Below, piece after piece: positions 35,392-44,585 of a stretch of DNA of 64,000 nucleotides. Position numbers and translations under genes: made by a program. The stretch comes from Acidithiobacillus ferrianus (GTDB lineage: Bacteria; Pseudomonadota; Gammaproteobacteria; Acidithiobacillales; Acidithiobacillaceae). Every line of letters starts with the position of its first letter. Positions within the stretch are counted from its first letter, which is position 1. The DNA lies in the NCBI RefSeq assembly GCF_010378095.1, contig NZ_WNJL01000037.1:1-64000 (forward strand). The letters are read 5' to 3'. The notes under the pieces were generated by a model, which worked only from the letters and a program-made list of their open reading frames with translations, did not search any database and was not told the origin of the DNA.

Positions 35392-36810
35392 ATGTCAACA
35401 GAGATTTTTGAAGGTAGTAATTTAAAGGAATCTAATCTTGGTTTTTCTGAAGCGATTGGTCAGTCACTGGCTAATATTTCGCCAACATTTACACCTGCGT
35501 TAAATGTTGTTGCCGTAGTGGCTCTTGCTGGTCTGGGAAGTTGGCTTGTATATGGTCTAGCCGCACTAGCGCTATTATTTGTTGGTTTAAATATAGCAAC
35601 ACTTGCGGGCCGATTCTCGGCGGCTGGCTCTTTCTTTGTATTCATATCCCGTTCATTAGGTCCCATGCTAGGCGGTGTTGCTGGTTTTGCATTGGTTGCC
35701 GCATATATTTTGTGCGCAATGGCAGTTCTTGCGGGCTCAGAGATATTTGTGAAGGTGAGTCTTTTGTCAGTAGGGGTTTCCGTCGAAAATTGGATTGTTT
35801 ATATTATCATTGGATTGATTGCAGGTTACCTGTGTTACAAAGATATTAAGTTTTCATCTCGCCTAAGTGTGGGAATAGAATTTTTATCTGTCGCGATAAT
35901 ATCGGTCATGTTGATCATCTCCTGTGTTAGACATCCAGCAATGATATTCGATGCATCACAGCTCATGATGCATGGCGCGACATCCAAGGGTATGATGGAA
36001 GCCAGCGTGCTTGCTATTTTTTCCTTTGTCGGTTTTGAGAGCGCCGTAACGTTAGGTAAAGAAACAAAATCCCCTCTCACAACCATTCCGCGTGCAGTTA
36101 TTACTTCGATGTTAGTTGCTGGTGCATTTTTCATGTTTGTAGCTTATACAATGGTTATTGCTTATGCGAATAAAACAACAGAATTAGGCAACGATACTGC
36201 TCCACTTAAGACATTGGTAAATGGCCTTGGTGGTGGCACAGATGCCGTTTTCCTGATTTATCTGCTTGCATCACTAAGTGCCTTTGCTTGCGTGATAGCT
36301 AGTATAAATGCGGGAGCAAGATTGCTCTTTTCCATGGGACGTTATCAGTTTATTCATCGGTCCATGGGTTTGGTTCATGCTAAACACCAGACCCCCCACG
36401 CGGCAATTCTCATTTCGACTGCGCTTACTATTATCGTGCCCCTGCTGATGTTGTCTCAGGGTGCGATGAATACGTATGACATTGCCGGGACCGTTTCTAC
36501 GTTTGGCTTCATTACTGCCTACGTACTAATCAGTATCGCAGCACCTGTCTACCTTGCGAAGCAAAAGCAGCTCAAGGTACGTAACGTTATTTATGCAGTA
36601 ATTGGTATAGTGGCGATGCTTGGTGCGTTCTTCGGATCCGTGTATCCTGTGCCATCGTATCCGTACAATGTGCTACCCTATATTTACTTGGCGTATCTTA
36701 TAGTTGGCTTGCTTTGGCTTGCCAAGATCAAGTATTCTGCACCACAGATCCTTCAAAAGATGAGTGAGGATTTGGAATCTCAATCTTCCTATGTATTTGG
36801 GAGAAAATAG
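35392..36810 (+). CDS. APC-superfamily amine/amino-acid permease
   Basis: The 472-residue protein has about 12 hydrophobic helices and the APC family pattern: GFSEAIGQSLANISPTFTPA in helix 1, FSFVGFESAVTLGKETKSPL in helix 6, and LFSMGRYQFIHRSMGLVHAK in the central loop. The ATG at 35392 (MSTEIFEG) follows GGGGGTG and is favoured over 35377. A truncated paralogue lies upstream of the methylamine operon (6658-7633) and shares these motifs, so a methylamine or small-amine substrate is a reasonable inference. The next gene is a PP2C-kinase, as in the first locus where a paralogous kinase ends the operon. Confidence 0.85.
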   Translation: MSTEIFEGSNLKESNLGFSEAIGQSLANISPTFTPALNVVAVVALAGLGSWLVYGLAALALLFVGLNIATLAGRFSAAGSFFVFISRSLGPMLGGVAGFALVAAYILCAMAVLAGSEIFVKVSLLSVGVSVENWIVYIIIGLIAGYLCYKDIKFSSRLSVGIEFLSVAIISVMLIISCVRHPAMIFDASQLMMHGATSKGMMEASVLAIFSFVGFESAVTLGKETKSPLTTIPRAVITSMLVAGAFFMFVAYTMVIAYANKTTELGNDTAPLKTLVNGLGGGTDAVFLIYLLASLSAFACVIASINAGARLLFSMGRYQFIHRSMGLVHAKHQTPHAAILISTALTIIVPLLMLSQGAMNTYDIAGTVSTFGFITAYVLISIAAPVYLAKQKQLKVRNVIYAVIGIVAMLGAFFGSVYPVPSYPYNVLPYIYLAYLIVGLLWLAKIKYSAPQILQKMSEDLESQSSYVFGRK

Positions 36811-36852
36811 ACTATTTAAAATCTAATTTATTTTAACCTAAAGAAGAGTCTT

Positions 36853-36878
36853 GGCCTTCAGAAGAACCGCTGAAGGCC
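36853..36878 (+). terminator. Hairpin between permease and kinase genes
   Basis: GGCCTTCAG and CTGAAGGCC form a 9-bp perfect stem with an 8-base loop, followed by TTTA. It lies 42 bases after the permease stop and 31 before the kinase start. It may attenuate read-through into the kinase gene. Confidence 0.6.
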
Positions 36879-36909
36879 TTTAATAGTTCAATGGGTATGT
36901 GGATACGTG

Positions 36910-38628
36910 ATGGAAAATGATATCAATCATTTCAGTGATGAATTTGAGGTGATTCTAGAAGGCTCGGTACCGGCGTATAGGGTATCACTTTGGTCTCACG
37001 TTGGTCTAAAGTCGACTATAAATGAGGATTATGTTGCTTTTTTGTCTTCTGAGGAGGCGCAGCGAGCTAGCCGTGGTAATACTTTAATTGTAGCGGATGG
37101 TGTTGGGGGCGGCAAGGGAGGGCGAGTTGCGGCTGAAGTTTTGGTCAGGCAGCTTTTATCTGGATATTATGAAACACCTAAGTCTCTGCCGGTAGAGGCT
37201 GCTCTTGGAAGAAGTTTGGCTTCTGTAAATGAATGGCTTCACTATTATGGTAGAAATATATCTGATCTAGAGAATATGTCGGCAGTATTTTGCGCCGTAA
37301 TAATACGGGGATGGGAATGCTATGTTGTATTTTCCGGTGACGTAAGATGTTATCATATTAGAGGTAATTCCATAGAAAAAATTACGACAGATCACCTCAT
37401 TAATACTGGGACAGGAAGATTTATTGCAAGGGCCGCTGGCCTGGACGTTACGCTGAATGCGGAGATCGTAAGGTTAAACATAGATGATGATGACAAGCTA
37501 GTCATCATGTCCGATGGCTGTTATCGGTATGTGACTCCAGAAACCATAAAACTTCTCACTACGGAGTTGGAGGAGGGACGGAGTGTAGCAGAAAAAATGG
37601 GTAGTTTGGCACAACGAAATGGATCTAAGGATGATATTTCTGTAGCGCTTATCGATTTTCAGAATTTACCGAAAAAAACGTTAACGTACTTTGAAAGTGC
37701 TTCGCGTACTCTTCCAATGGGTCGGGTACCAACGGTTGGCATAGTGGTTGATGGTTATCTCATTGATCGAAAGCTATATGAGGGTCATTTTAGTGTGCTT
37801 TTTCTGGCTCGGGATAGCGGTAGCGATAGCTCCTCTTATGTCGTACTCAAATTTCCGAAATTGAGAGCGCTTGAAGATGAAAACTTGCGCCGGTCTTTCG
37901 CGAGAGAGGATTGGGTTCTTTCTGCAGTATCCAGCCCTTGGCTGTCGAAGTCGGCTAATGATGAGAGGCCCAAAAGTCAGCTTTATCTGGTGACGCCATT
38001 TTATCATGGTAAAACGCTTAAAGAGTCTTTGAGCAGTGCTGACATATCTTTTAGTGCAGGTCTCGATATTGCGCGGAAAATGGCAAAGGGGCTGTACGAA
38101 TTACATCGGTTGCGGATTATCCACCGAGATATAAAACTGGATAATGTTATTTTGTTGGAAGATGGAGGATTGAAAATAATTGATTATGGCTTTGCTTATG
38201 TGGCTGGATTATTGGATCCCGCGCCTGAAGAGCCACCAGGTACCCCTTTATATATGGCACCAGAGTTAGTTAAGGGTGTTCCCGGCGACAGCCGCTCGGA
38301 TGTATACGCATTTGGAGTAACCTTGTATATGATCTTTTCCAGAGGAAAAACTCCGACTGGAATTTATGGCTACAGGAAGTTGCGTACGATCAATCCAAAC
38401 TATCCAGTGTGGTTAGACCGCATTATTGAAAAAATGATCAGAGCCGACCCTGCAGAGAGGTATTCTGATACTTTGGAGGTTTTGTATGACTTGGATAAGT
38501 ATACAGAGCTTGCGGAGTGGCCAGTAGATTCAGAAACCCGCGTGCACATCAGAGTCAAGGAGGTGGTATTGTTGCGTTGGCTTGTAGTAGCACTTGTTTT
38601 TGTTTTGCTCGTTATGCAATCAAAATAA
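36910..38628 (+). CDS. Bifunctional PP2C phosphatase-Ser/Thr protein kinase (copy 2)
   Basis: The 572-residue protein joins a PP2C phosphatase (TINEDYVAF, VADGVGGGKGGRVAAE, FSGDVRCYHI, MSDGCYRYV, GSKDDISVALI) to a Hanks-type kinase (ASSPWLSKSA region of the N-lobe, RIIHRDIKLDNVILLEDGGL, IIDYGFAYV, GTPLYMAPELV, DSRSDVYAFGVTLY) and ends with one hydrophobic helix (WLVVALVFVLLVMQSK) that would anchor it to the membrane with both domains in the cytoplasm. ATG 36910 is used; the GTG one codon before is possible. Similar fusions occur beside nitrate-assimilation genes in other Proteobacteria. Here it follows an amine permease, suggesting control of transport or nitrogen use. Confidence 0.88.
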   Translation: MENDINHFSDEFEVILEGSVPAYRVSLWSHVGLKSTINEDYVAFLSSEEAQRASRGNTLIVADGVGGGKGGRVAAEVLVRQLLSGYYETPKSLPVEAALGRSLASVNEWLHYYGRNISDLENMSAVFCAVIIRGWECYVVFSGDVRCYHIRGNSIEKITTDHLINTGTGRFIARAAGLDVTLNAEIVRLNIDDDDKLVIMSDGCYRYVTPETIKLLTTELEEGRSVAEKMGSLAQRNGSKDDISVALIDFQNLPKKTLTYFESASRTLPMGRVPTVGIVVDGYLIDRKLYEGHFSVLFLARDSGSDSSSYVVLKFPKLRALEDENLRRSFAREDWVLSAVSSPWLSKSANDERPKSQLYLVTPFYHGKTLKESLSSADISFSAGLDIARKMAKGLYELHRLRIIHRDIKLDNVILLEDGGLKIIDYGFAYVAGLLDPAPEEPPGTPLYMAPELVKGVPGDSRSDVYAFGVTLYMIFSRGKTPTGIYGYRKLRTINPNYPVWLDRIIEKMIRADPAERYSDTLEVLYDLDKYTELAEWPVDSETRVHIRVKEVVLLRWLVVALVFVLLVMQSK

Positions 38629-38655
38629 GTTCCAATGTTCAGCCTTCGCTCAAGA

Positions 38656-39242
38656 TTAAAAAGTCGGCGGACTATTAGCACTAATGATCTCACAAATACC
38701 ATCACTATTATTCACAAACAGATGCGGTAACTGGCTGTTAAAATAATAGCCATCACCCACTGATAATGTTTCTACCTTGTCGCCGACGGTGAGTTGTATG
38801 GTCCCGCGAACAACTACTCCACCTTCCTCGCCATCATGACGAAGCATGGACTCTCCGGTATCAGCACCGGGTTCGTAGTATTCATGTAGCATCTGCATCT
38901 CCCGGCCCTTGGTCTGGTGGCCCAGTAGCTTCATAGTGATTTTAGGATCCACCGCTATGTCGGGTAACTCATGGTCGCGAAAGAACACTTCCCCGGATGG
39001 AATCAGGTCTAGAGTAAAAAATTCCGAGATGGACATGGGGATTCCATCCAGTATTCTTTCAGGGAACTAATGGATGGACTTACCCGGTTTTGTTCAATCA
39101 GCGAAATGGCCTCATTGGTTACTCCGGCACGCCGGGATAATGCACGTTGAGTAAGGTCATAAATCTTTCTGACGAGTTGCAGGCGCTGACCGATGTCTTC
39201 GTTATTGCTCATGGAAATATCTGCAGGGTAGGGGTTAGACAT
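38656..39242 (-). pseudogene. puuR: PuuR-like XRE-cupin regulator, frameshifted
   Basis: The N-terminal helix-turn-helix (DIGQRLQLVRKIYDLTQRAL, RRAGVTNEAISLIEQNRVSP) and the C-terminal cupin (MLHEYYEPGADTGESMLRHD, GEEGGVVVRGTIQLTVGD) are typical of PuuR, the putrescine-operon repressor. They lie in different frames: after SISSLK the first frame ends in a few codons, while the second continues LDGIPMSISEFFTLD. One missing base near 39050 accounts for this. It is the last gene of the minus-strand polyamine locus, convergent with the kinase. If the shift is real, the regulator is inactive and the locus may be expressed constitutively. The start is ATG 39212 or 39242. Confidence 0.82.
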
Positions 39243-39278
39243 TATAGGGAACCTTGCGGATCTTGCAAAAAATTTTCG

Positions 39279-40796
39279 TCAGATTTTCAAGGGGTCGATA
39301 TGTATCCAGGTAGTTTTTAGGTCGGTGTACTTGTCAATCGCGTGTAAGGATTTATCCCGCCCGAATCCTGATTGTTTGAATCCGCCGAAAGGTACAGTAG
39401 CGTCACCTTCTTCGTAAGCGTTTATCCACACGGTTCCTGCCCGCAGGCGTTTGGCCACGCGATGCGCGCGGCTGATGTTGCCGGTCCATACGGCAGCGCC
39501 CAGACCATAGGTGCTATCGTTGGCGATACGCAGCGCTTCGTCTTCGCTGTCAAATCCCAGAACCGCGAGTACCGGTCCGAAGATTTCCTCTTGGGCGATG
39601 GTCATGTGACTTTGCACGTTATCAAAAATGGTCGGCGCGAGATAATAACCGCCGCTTTCCAGGCTTACGCGCTCTCCACCCAAACGGACACGCGCGCCTT
39701 GTTCACGACCAGCCTCAATGTAACCCATAACCCGGGTCAGTTGTTCGTTGCTGATGATGGCACCAATCTTGGTATCCGGATCAAGGGGATCCCCGGGCTT
39801 TAAAAAGGCTCCTGCTGCAATGACCTTTTCAATAAAGCTTTCGCGAATACTGTTTTCGACCAGCAAGCGTGATCCGGCGCTGCAAACTTCGCCCTGATTG
39901 AAAAATATCGCCATGGCCGCCGCTTGTGCGGCCGCATCCAGATCATCACAATCGGCAAAAATGATATTTGGGCTTTTCCCCCCGCATTCCAGCCAGACCC
40001 TTTTCATGTTGGATTGTCCGGAGTATTGCAAAAACAGTTTTCCAACCTCCGTCGATCCGGTGAAAGCCAGGCAATCCACATCAGGATGCAAGCCCAGCGC
40101 TTTACCTGCGGTGGGGCCGTAACCCGGCAAAACATTAAGCACCCCGGCGGGAATGCCGGCCTCCAGTGCCAACTCAGCCAGTCGCAGGGCGGTCAGCGGA
40201 GATTGTTCTGCCGGTTTCAATATCACGCTGTTTCCGGCGGCCAAGGCGGGTGCCACTTTCCACGCCGCCATTTCGAGAGGAAAATTCCAGGGCACCACCG
40301 CCGCTACAATGCCCAACGGTTCACGGGTAATCATACCGATGGAGCCTGCTTCCGTAGGCGCGATTTCGTCGTAAACCTTATCGGTCGCTTCACCATGCCA
40401 GGCGAAAGTGCGGATAATTCCGGCCATATCAATATGGTAACTGTCATGAATGGGCTTTCCCACGTCCAGCGTTTCCATGAGGGCAAGCTCTTCACGATGC
40501 CTTTCGATAATCTCTGCGAGCCGAATCAGCCGGCGCCCGCGTTCGCGTGGAGGGAGTTGTGACCAGCGCCCATCCTCACAAGCTTCGCGGGCATTGGCGA
40601 CGGCGATGTTCACGTCGGCAAAATCTGCTTCGGCGACCTCAGTCAACAAAGCACCCGTAGCCGGATTCACACTGGGAAAGCGCTTCCCGGATATGGCATC
40701 CTGCCATTTTCCGTCAATAAATAGTTGGGTCGGGAATTCCATCTGCGCAGCCTTTGCGCTCCAATAGGCTTTGTCTGGGAAAGTTTCCATCGTCAT
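39279..40796 (-). CDS. puuC: Gamma-glutamyl-gamma-aminobutyraldehyde dehydrogenase (PuuC-like)
   Basis: The 505-residue NAD(P)-dependent aldehyde dehydrogenase has [20 protein letters not shown], the cofactor-binding [15 protein letters not shown], catalytic Glu in [10 protein letters not shown] and catalytic Cys in [14 protein letters not shown]. The N-terminus [20 protein letters not shown] and the [20 protein letters not shown] end are as in PuuC. It oxidises aldehydes from gamma-glutamylputrescine or from diamine transamination. Its ATG overlaps the ald stop in an ATGA arrangement, so it depends on upstream translation, which is affected by the ald frameshift. Broad aldehyde activity is likely. 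Confidence 0.85.
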   Translation of the reverse strand: MTMETFPDKAYWSAKAAQMEFPTQLFIDGKWQDAISGKRFPSVNPATGALLTEVAEADFADVNIAVANAREACEDGRWSQLPPRERGRRLIRLAEIIERHREELALMETLDVGKPIHDSYHIDMAGIIRTFAWHGEATDKVYDEIAPTEAGSIGMITREPLGIVAAVVPWNFPLEMAAWKVAPALAAGNSVILKPAEQSPLTALRLAELALEAGIPAGVLNVLPGYGPTAGKALGLHPDVDCLAFTGSTEVGKLFLQYSGQSNMKRVWLECGGKSPNIIFADCDDLDAAAQAAAMAIFFNQGEVCSAGSRLLVENSIRESFIEKVIAAGAFLKPGDPLDPDTKIGAIISNEQLTRVMGYIEAGREQGARVRLGGERVSLESGGYYLAPTIFDNVQSHMTIAQEEIFGPVLAVLGFDSEDEALRIANDSTYGLGAAVWTGNISRAHRVAKRLRAGTVWINAYEEGDATVPFGGFKQSGFGRDKSLHAIDKYTDLKTTWIHIDPLKI

Positions 40797-41915
40797 TCTC
40801 CTTGCAACAATATTTCTGCGAGTGGTAACTCAACGCCCAGCGCTTCGGCGACAGCGGGGCAGGTGATGTGACCATTGGCGACATTTAGACCATTGCGGAA
40901 ATTGGTGTCGGCTTTCAGTGCTTCTTTCCAGCCCAGATTGGCCAGACGCAGGGTATAGGGTAGTGTTGCGTTGGTCAGTGCGAAAGTCGAGATGCGCGCC
41001 ACTGCGCCGGGCATGTTGGCAACGCAATAATGCACAATATCGTCGACGATATAAGCGGGTTCGGCATGGGCGGTGGCATAACCGGTTTCGAAGCAGCCCC
41101 CCCTGATCAATGGCTACGTCTACCAGCACGCTGCCCGCTTTCATGTGCTGGAGCATATCTTTGGTTACCAACTTGGATGCACTGGCGCCCGGCACCAGAA
41201 CGGCACCGATGGTCAGATCTGCAGCAAACACGCTCTCCTCAATAGACTCTGTCGTGGCATACAGGGTTTTCAGTTGTGGGCCATATAGCCCGTCGATTTC
41301 GGCCAGACGGGGGAGGGATTTGTCGAGAATGGTGATGTCGGCCCCCAGTCCCATCGCGAGGCGTGCAGCGTTGAGCCCTACTACACCCTCTCCGAGCACG
41401 GCTACTTTTGCGGCAGCCACACCCGGCACGCCAGCCAGAAGAATACCGGCACCACCTGCGGCCTTCTCCAAAGCATGGGCACCCACCTGAACCGCCATTC
41501 TTCCCGCGGCCTCGCTCATGGGAGCGAGCAGGGGCAGGCGGCCCATTGTATCGGTAACGGTTTCATAGGCGATGGCAATGGCACCGGAGCGCATGAGCAA
41601 TTCAGCCTGCATCGGGTCGGGAGCAAGATGAAGGTAGGTAAACAGAATTTGTCCGGGGCGCAGACGTGCGCATGCTTGCGGCAAGGGTTCTTTTACCTTG
41701 ACGATCATATCCGCCTGTGCAAACACCGCCTCGGCAGTTGTCAGAATTTCTGCTCCGGCGCGGCGGTAGTCGTCATCGCTTTTGCCAATGCCGATACCGG
41801 CGTTCTGTTCTATGAGTACCTGATGGCCGTGAGCGCAGACCTCGCGGACTCCGGCAGGAGTCATGCCGACCCGATATTCATTATTTTTGATTTCTTCAGG
41901 AATACCAATTTTCAT
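40793..41915 (-). pseudogene. ald: Alanine dehydrogenase with homopolymer frameshift
   Basis: Ald oxidises L-alanine to pyruvate and ammonium. The N-terminal frame (ATG 41915, GAGG upstream) has [40 protein letters not shown] and the Rossmann motif VAVLGEGVVGLNAARLAMGL. At VDVAIDQGG the sequence has seven G on the coding strand (41097-41103); six would keep the frame [15 protein letters not shown], which continues to the normal end [11 protein letters not shown] at 40793. One extra G separates the halves. It could be a real slippage mutation, phase variation or a base-call error. In the pathway it would recycle alanine made by the upstream transaminases. Confidence 0.83.
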
Positions 41916-41925
41916 GGTGTGCGCC

Positions 41926-43236
41926 TCAGGAGATAGTGCGCAGTACTTCGCGCAGGGTTTGGAAAAGTCGGTCGAGATGGGACATTTCAATAATCAGTGG
42001 CGGAGAGAGGGCGATGGTATCCCCGGTGGCCCGGACCAGAAGACCAAGTTCCAGGGATTTGAGCAGAACTTCGTAACCACGCGCCCCGGGTTCTCCGACC
42101 TTCGGTTCCAGTTCGATGGCGGCCATCAGGCCGAGGTTGCGAATATCTGCCACATGGGGCAAATCGCGCAGGCTATGTATCATCTCCGCAAAGGAGGGCG
42201 CTATCAGGCTACCGCGATGGAGCAAATCTTCTTTTTCGTAGATATCCAGGGCGGCCAGACCGGCGGCACAAGCCAAGGGGTGTCCCGAGTAGGTGTAACC
42301 GTGAAAAAATTCGATTTGCTCTGTCGGGCCACTCATAAATGCATCGTGCACGGTATCGCTGCTGAACACCGCCCCCATAGGTACCGCCGCGTTGGTCAGA
42401 CCTTTGGCCGTGGTCATGATATCCGGGGTGACACCGAAGTAATCGGCGGCAAAGGGCGTGCCGAGACGACCGAAACCCGTAATCACTTCATCAAAAATCA
42501 GCAAAATGCCGTGTTCCGTGCAGGTATCGCGCAAGCGTTGCAGATAACCTGCGGGTGGAACAATAACGCCTGCAGAACCGGCTACGGGTTCAACGATAAC
42601 GGCGGCAATGTGCTCTGCGCCATGTTTATGAATGAGTTCCTCTAAGGCATCCGCCTTTTCTACGCCATAAAGAGGTAGTCCCTGGCTGAACCGGTTGCGC
42701 TCCTGATCCAGTGTGTGGGGGAGATGGTCTACCGTCAGGAGGTTACCGAAAGCGCGCCGGTTATTGGGGAGTCCACCCACGGAGATGCCCCCGAAGCCAA
42801 CCCCGTGATAAGCCTTTTCACGGCCGATCAATAACGTGCGTTGCGGTTCACCGCGCACAAAATGATAGGCCAGTGCCATTTTCAATGCGGTGTCGGCGGA
42901 CTCAGATCCAGAGTTGGTGAAAAAAACGTGATTCAGACCCTTGGATGTGTGTTTTATTAAACGATCTGCAAACAGGAAGGGCAGGCTGTGACCCATCTGA
43001 AAAGTGGGAGCAAAGTCCATTCTGCGCGTCTGTGCAGTAATGGCATCGCTGATTTCGCTGCGACCGTGTCCGGCGTTGACGCACCACAGACCTGCGGTGG
43101 AATCCAGTATCTCCTTGCCTTCGGCATCCCAATAAAACATGCCCTCAGCACGTTCAAGCAGTCGGGGGGCTGACTTGAACTGGCGGTTCGCCGTGAAGGG
43201 CATCCAGAAAGCATTGAGATCGGAATGCGGGCTCAT
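41926..43236 (-). CDS. Omega-amino acid:pyruvate transaminase
   Basis: The 436-residue class III aminotransferase starts LNAFWMPFTANRQFKSAPRL and has GTAGLWCVNAGHGR-like STAGLWCVNAGHGRSEI, FFTNSGSESADTALKMALAY, IFDEVITGFGRLGTPFAADY and the PLP Lys in MTTAKGLTNAAVPMG. This pattern is that of beta-alanine/omega-amino acid:pyruvate transaminases. It would transfer amino groups from beta-alanine, GABA or diamine products to pyruvate, giving alanine for the next gene, alanine dehydrogenase, whose ATG follows the stop by eight bases. The gene is intact. Confidence 0.85.
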   Translation of the reverse strand: MSPHSDLNAFWMPFTANRQFKSAPRLLERAEGMFYWDAEGKEILDSTAGLWCVNAGHGRSEISDAITAQTRRMDFAPTFQMGHSLPFLFADRLIKHTSKGLNHVFFTNSGSESADTALKMALAYHFVRGEPQRTLLIGREKAYHGVGFGGISVGGLPNNRRAFGNLLTVDHLPHTLDQERNRFSQGLPLYGVEKADALEELIHKHGAEHIAAVIVEPVAGSAGVIVPPAGYLQRLRDTCTEHGILLIFDEVITGFGRLGTPFAADYFGVTPDIMTTAKGLTNAAVPMGAVFSSDTVHDAFMSGPTEQIEFFHGYTYSGHPLACAAGLAALDIYEKEDLLHRGSLIAPSFAEMIHSLRDLPHVADIRNLGLMAAIELEPKVGEPGARGYEVLLKSLELGLLVRATGDTIALSPPLIIEMSHLDRLFQTLREVLRTIS

Positions 43237-43261
43237 AAATAACTCCTGCGTGCAGATAAAT

Positions 43262-43277
43262 GTTTAGTTTAATTAAC
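43262..43277. promoter_or_regulatory. Palindrome-like site upstream of omega-transaminase gene
   Basis: GTTTAGTTTAATTAAC matches the perfect palindrome at 48696-48711 at 13 of 16 positions. It lies 26 bases upstream of the transaminase start within the polyamine locus. A PuuR-type operator is the suggested role; binding is not shown. Confidence 0.4.
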
Positions 43278-43306
43278 GGACATAAAGTTATCAATGTAAA
43301 ATCGGG

Positions 43307-44578
43307 TCATAAAAAATCACGTAATCGAAAATATGCAGTCGCCAGAATCAAGGCAGGGGTACGAAAAGCCTGTCCACCGGGGAATTTTTGGTGAGGAATA
43401 CGCGCAAATACATCAAAATCTGCGGCCTGTTTGTCCACCAGATCAGCCAGTAGCGTTCCGGCCAGTCCGGTCAGGGCGATGCCGTGTCCGGAAAAGCCAT
43501 GGGCAAAATAGACGTTGTCTGTTAAGCGTCCGAAATGTGGGGCGCGATTGCGGGTTATGGCGACATTCCCCCCCCAGACATATTCGCCACGGACATCCGC
43601 AAGTTGGGGAAACACCTGCCGCATACGGCGCAGCATGGATTCCCCGAGGTTTGTCGGGGTAATAGCGGAGTAGCTGACTCTTCCGCCAAAAAGCAGGCGG
43701 GTATCCGCCGATAGGCGAAAGTAGTCCAGTACAAAATTCAAATCCGCTACGGCAGCATTGTGGCCGATGAGGCAAGTTGCACGGTCGGTACCCAGCGCTT
43801 CAGTGGCAATAATGTAGGTGCCTACCGGCATCACATAGGGCGAGATGGCAGGCATCAAGCCGCCGAGATAGGCATTTCCGCAGAGCAGCAGAAACTTCGC
43901 AGATATGCTACCGGTAGCGGTTTTGATCTGTGCCCGCTGCCCTGGTGTGACTTGTGTTACCGGACTGCGGGTATAGAGCCGTGCTCCTGCATTCTGCGCG
44001 GCTTTGGCGAGCCCCAGGGTATAATTGAGAGGGTGAAGGTGTCCCCCTTTGGGGTCAAGGAGAGCGGCCTGGTAACGGGGGCTGTTGAGTTCCGCAAGTA
44101 GAGCGTCTTTGCTGAGGAGGCGGGTTTCACTGTGTCCCAGTTCCGCAAGTTGGGTCTGCCATTCCTGCAGTTCACGAACTTGACGCGGCTTGACTGCCGC
44201 ATGGAGATAGCCCCATCGCAGATCACATTCGATCTGATGCTTCGCCACTCGGTCGGCGATGGTATCGATAGCTCGTAATGAAAAGTCCCAGAGTGCTCTG
44301 GCGTCTTCGCGGCCCACGAGTTTTTCCAGAGCAATTTGGTCAATAGCCAGACCGGGTACAATCTGCCCGCCATTTCGTCCCGATGCACCCCAGCCGATTT
44401 CCTGGGCTTCGAGGAGCACTACCGAATGCCCTCTCTCTGCGAGATTCAAGGCTGCAGAAATTCCGGTCAGACCGCCGCCGATGACGGCAACATCTGCAGT
44501 TTCGTCTTCCTGCAAAGACGGGCAGGTAATCTGCTGATTTTGTGTGGCTTGATAATAGTTGTGGTTGAGCACTGCCAT
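43307..44578 (-). CDS. puuB: Gamma-glutamylputrescine oxidase (PuuB-like flavoprotein)
   Basis: The 423-residue FAD-dependent oxidoreductase of the DAO/OrdL family begins NHNYYQATQNQ, has the dinucleotide motif VAVIGGGLTGISAALNLAER and GWGASGRNGGQIVPGL, and a C-terminal FAD contact in YFAHGFSGHGIALTG. PuuB oxidises gamma-glutamylputrescine to the aldehyde, making ammonia and H2O2. The ATG at 44578 lies eight bases after the upstream ligase stop, with GGAG upstream, and is preferred to the ATG at 44668 inside that gene. Context of two PuuA-type ligases and PuuC/PuuD supports the assignment. Confidence 0.85.
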   Translation of the reverse strand: MAVLNHNYYQATQNQQITCPSLQEDETADVAVIGGGLTGISAALNLAERGHSVVLLEAQEIGWGASGRNGGQIVPGLAIDQIALEKLVGREDARALWDFSLRAIDTIADRVAKHQIECDLRWGYLHAAVKPRQVRELQEWQTQLAELGHSETRLLSKDALLAELNSPRYQAALLDPKGGHLHPLNYTLGLAKAAQNAGARLYTRSPVTQVTPGQRAQIKTATGSISAKFLLLCGNAYLGGLMPAISPYVMPVGTYIIATEALGTDRATCLIGHNAAVADLNFVLDYFRLSADTRLLFGGRVSYSAITPTNLGESMLRRMRQVFPQLADVRGEYVWGGNVAITRNRAPHFGRLTDNVYFAHGFSGHGIALTGLAGTLLADLVDKQAADFDVFARIPHQKFPGGQAFRTPALILATAYFRLRDFL

Positions 44579-44585
44579 TTTTTCT

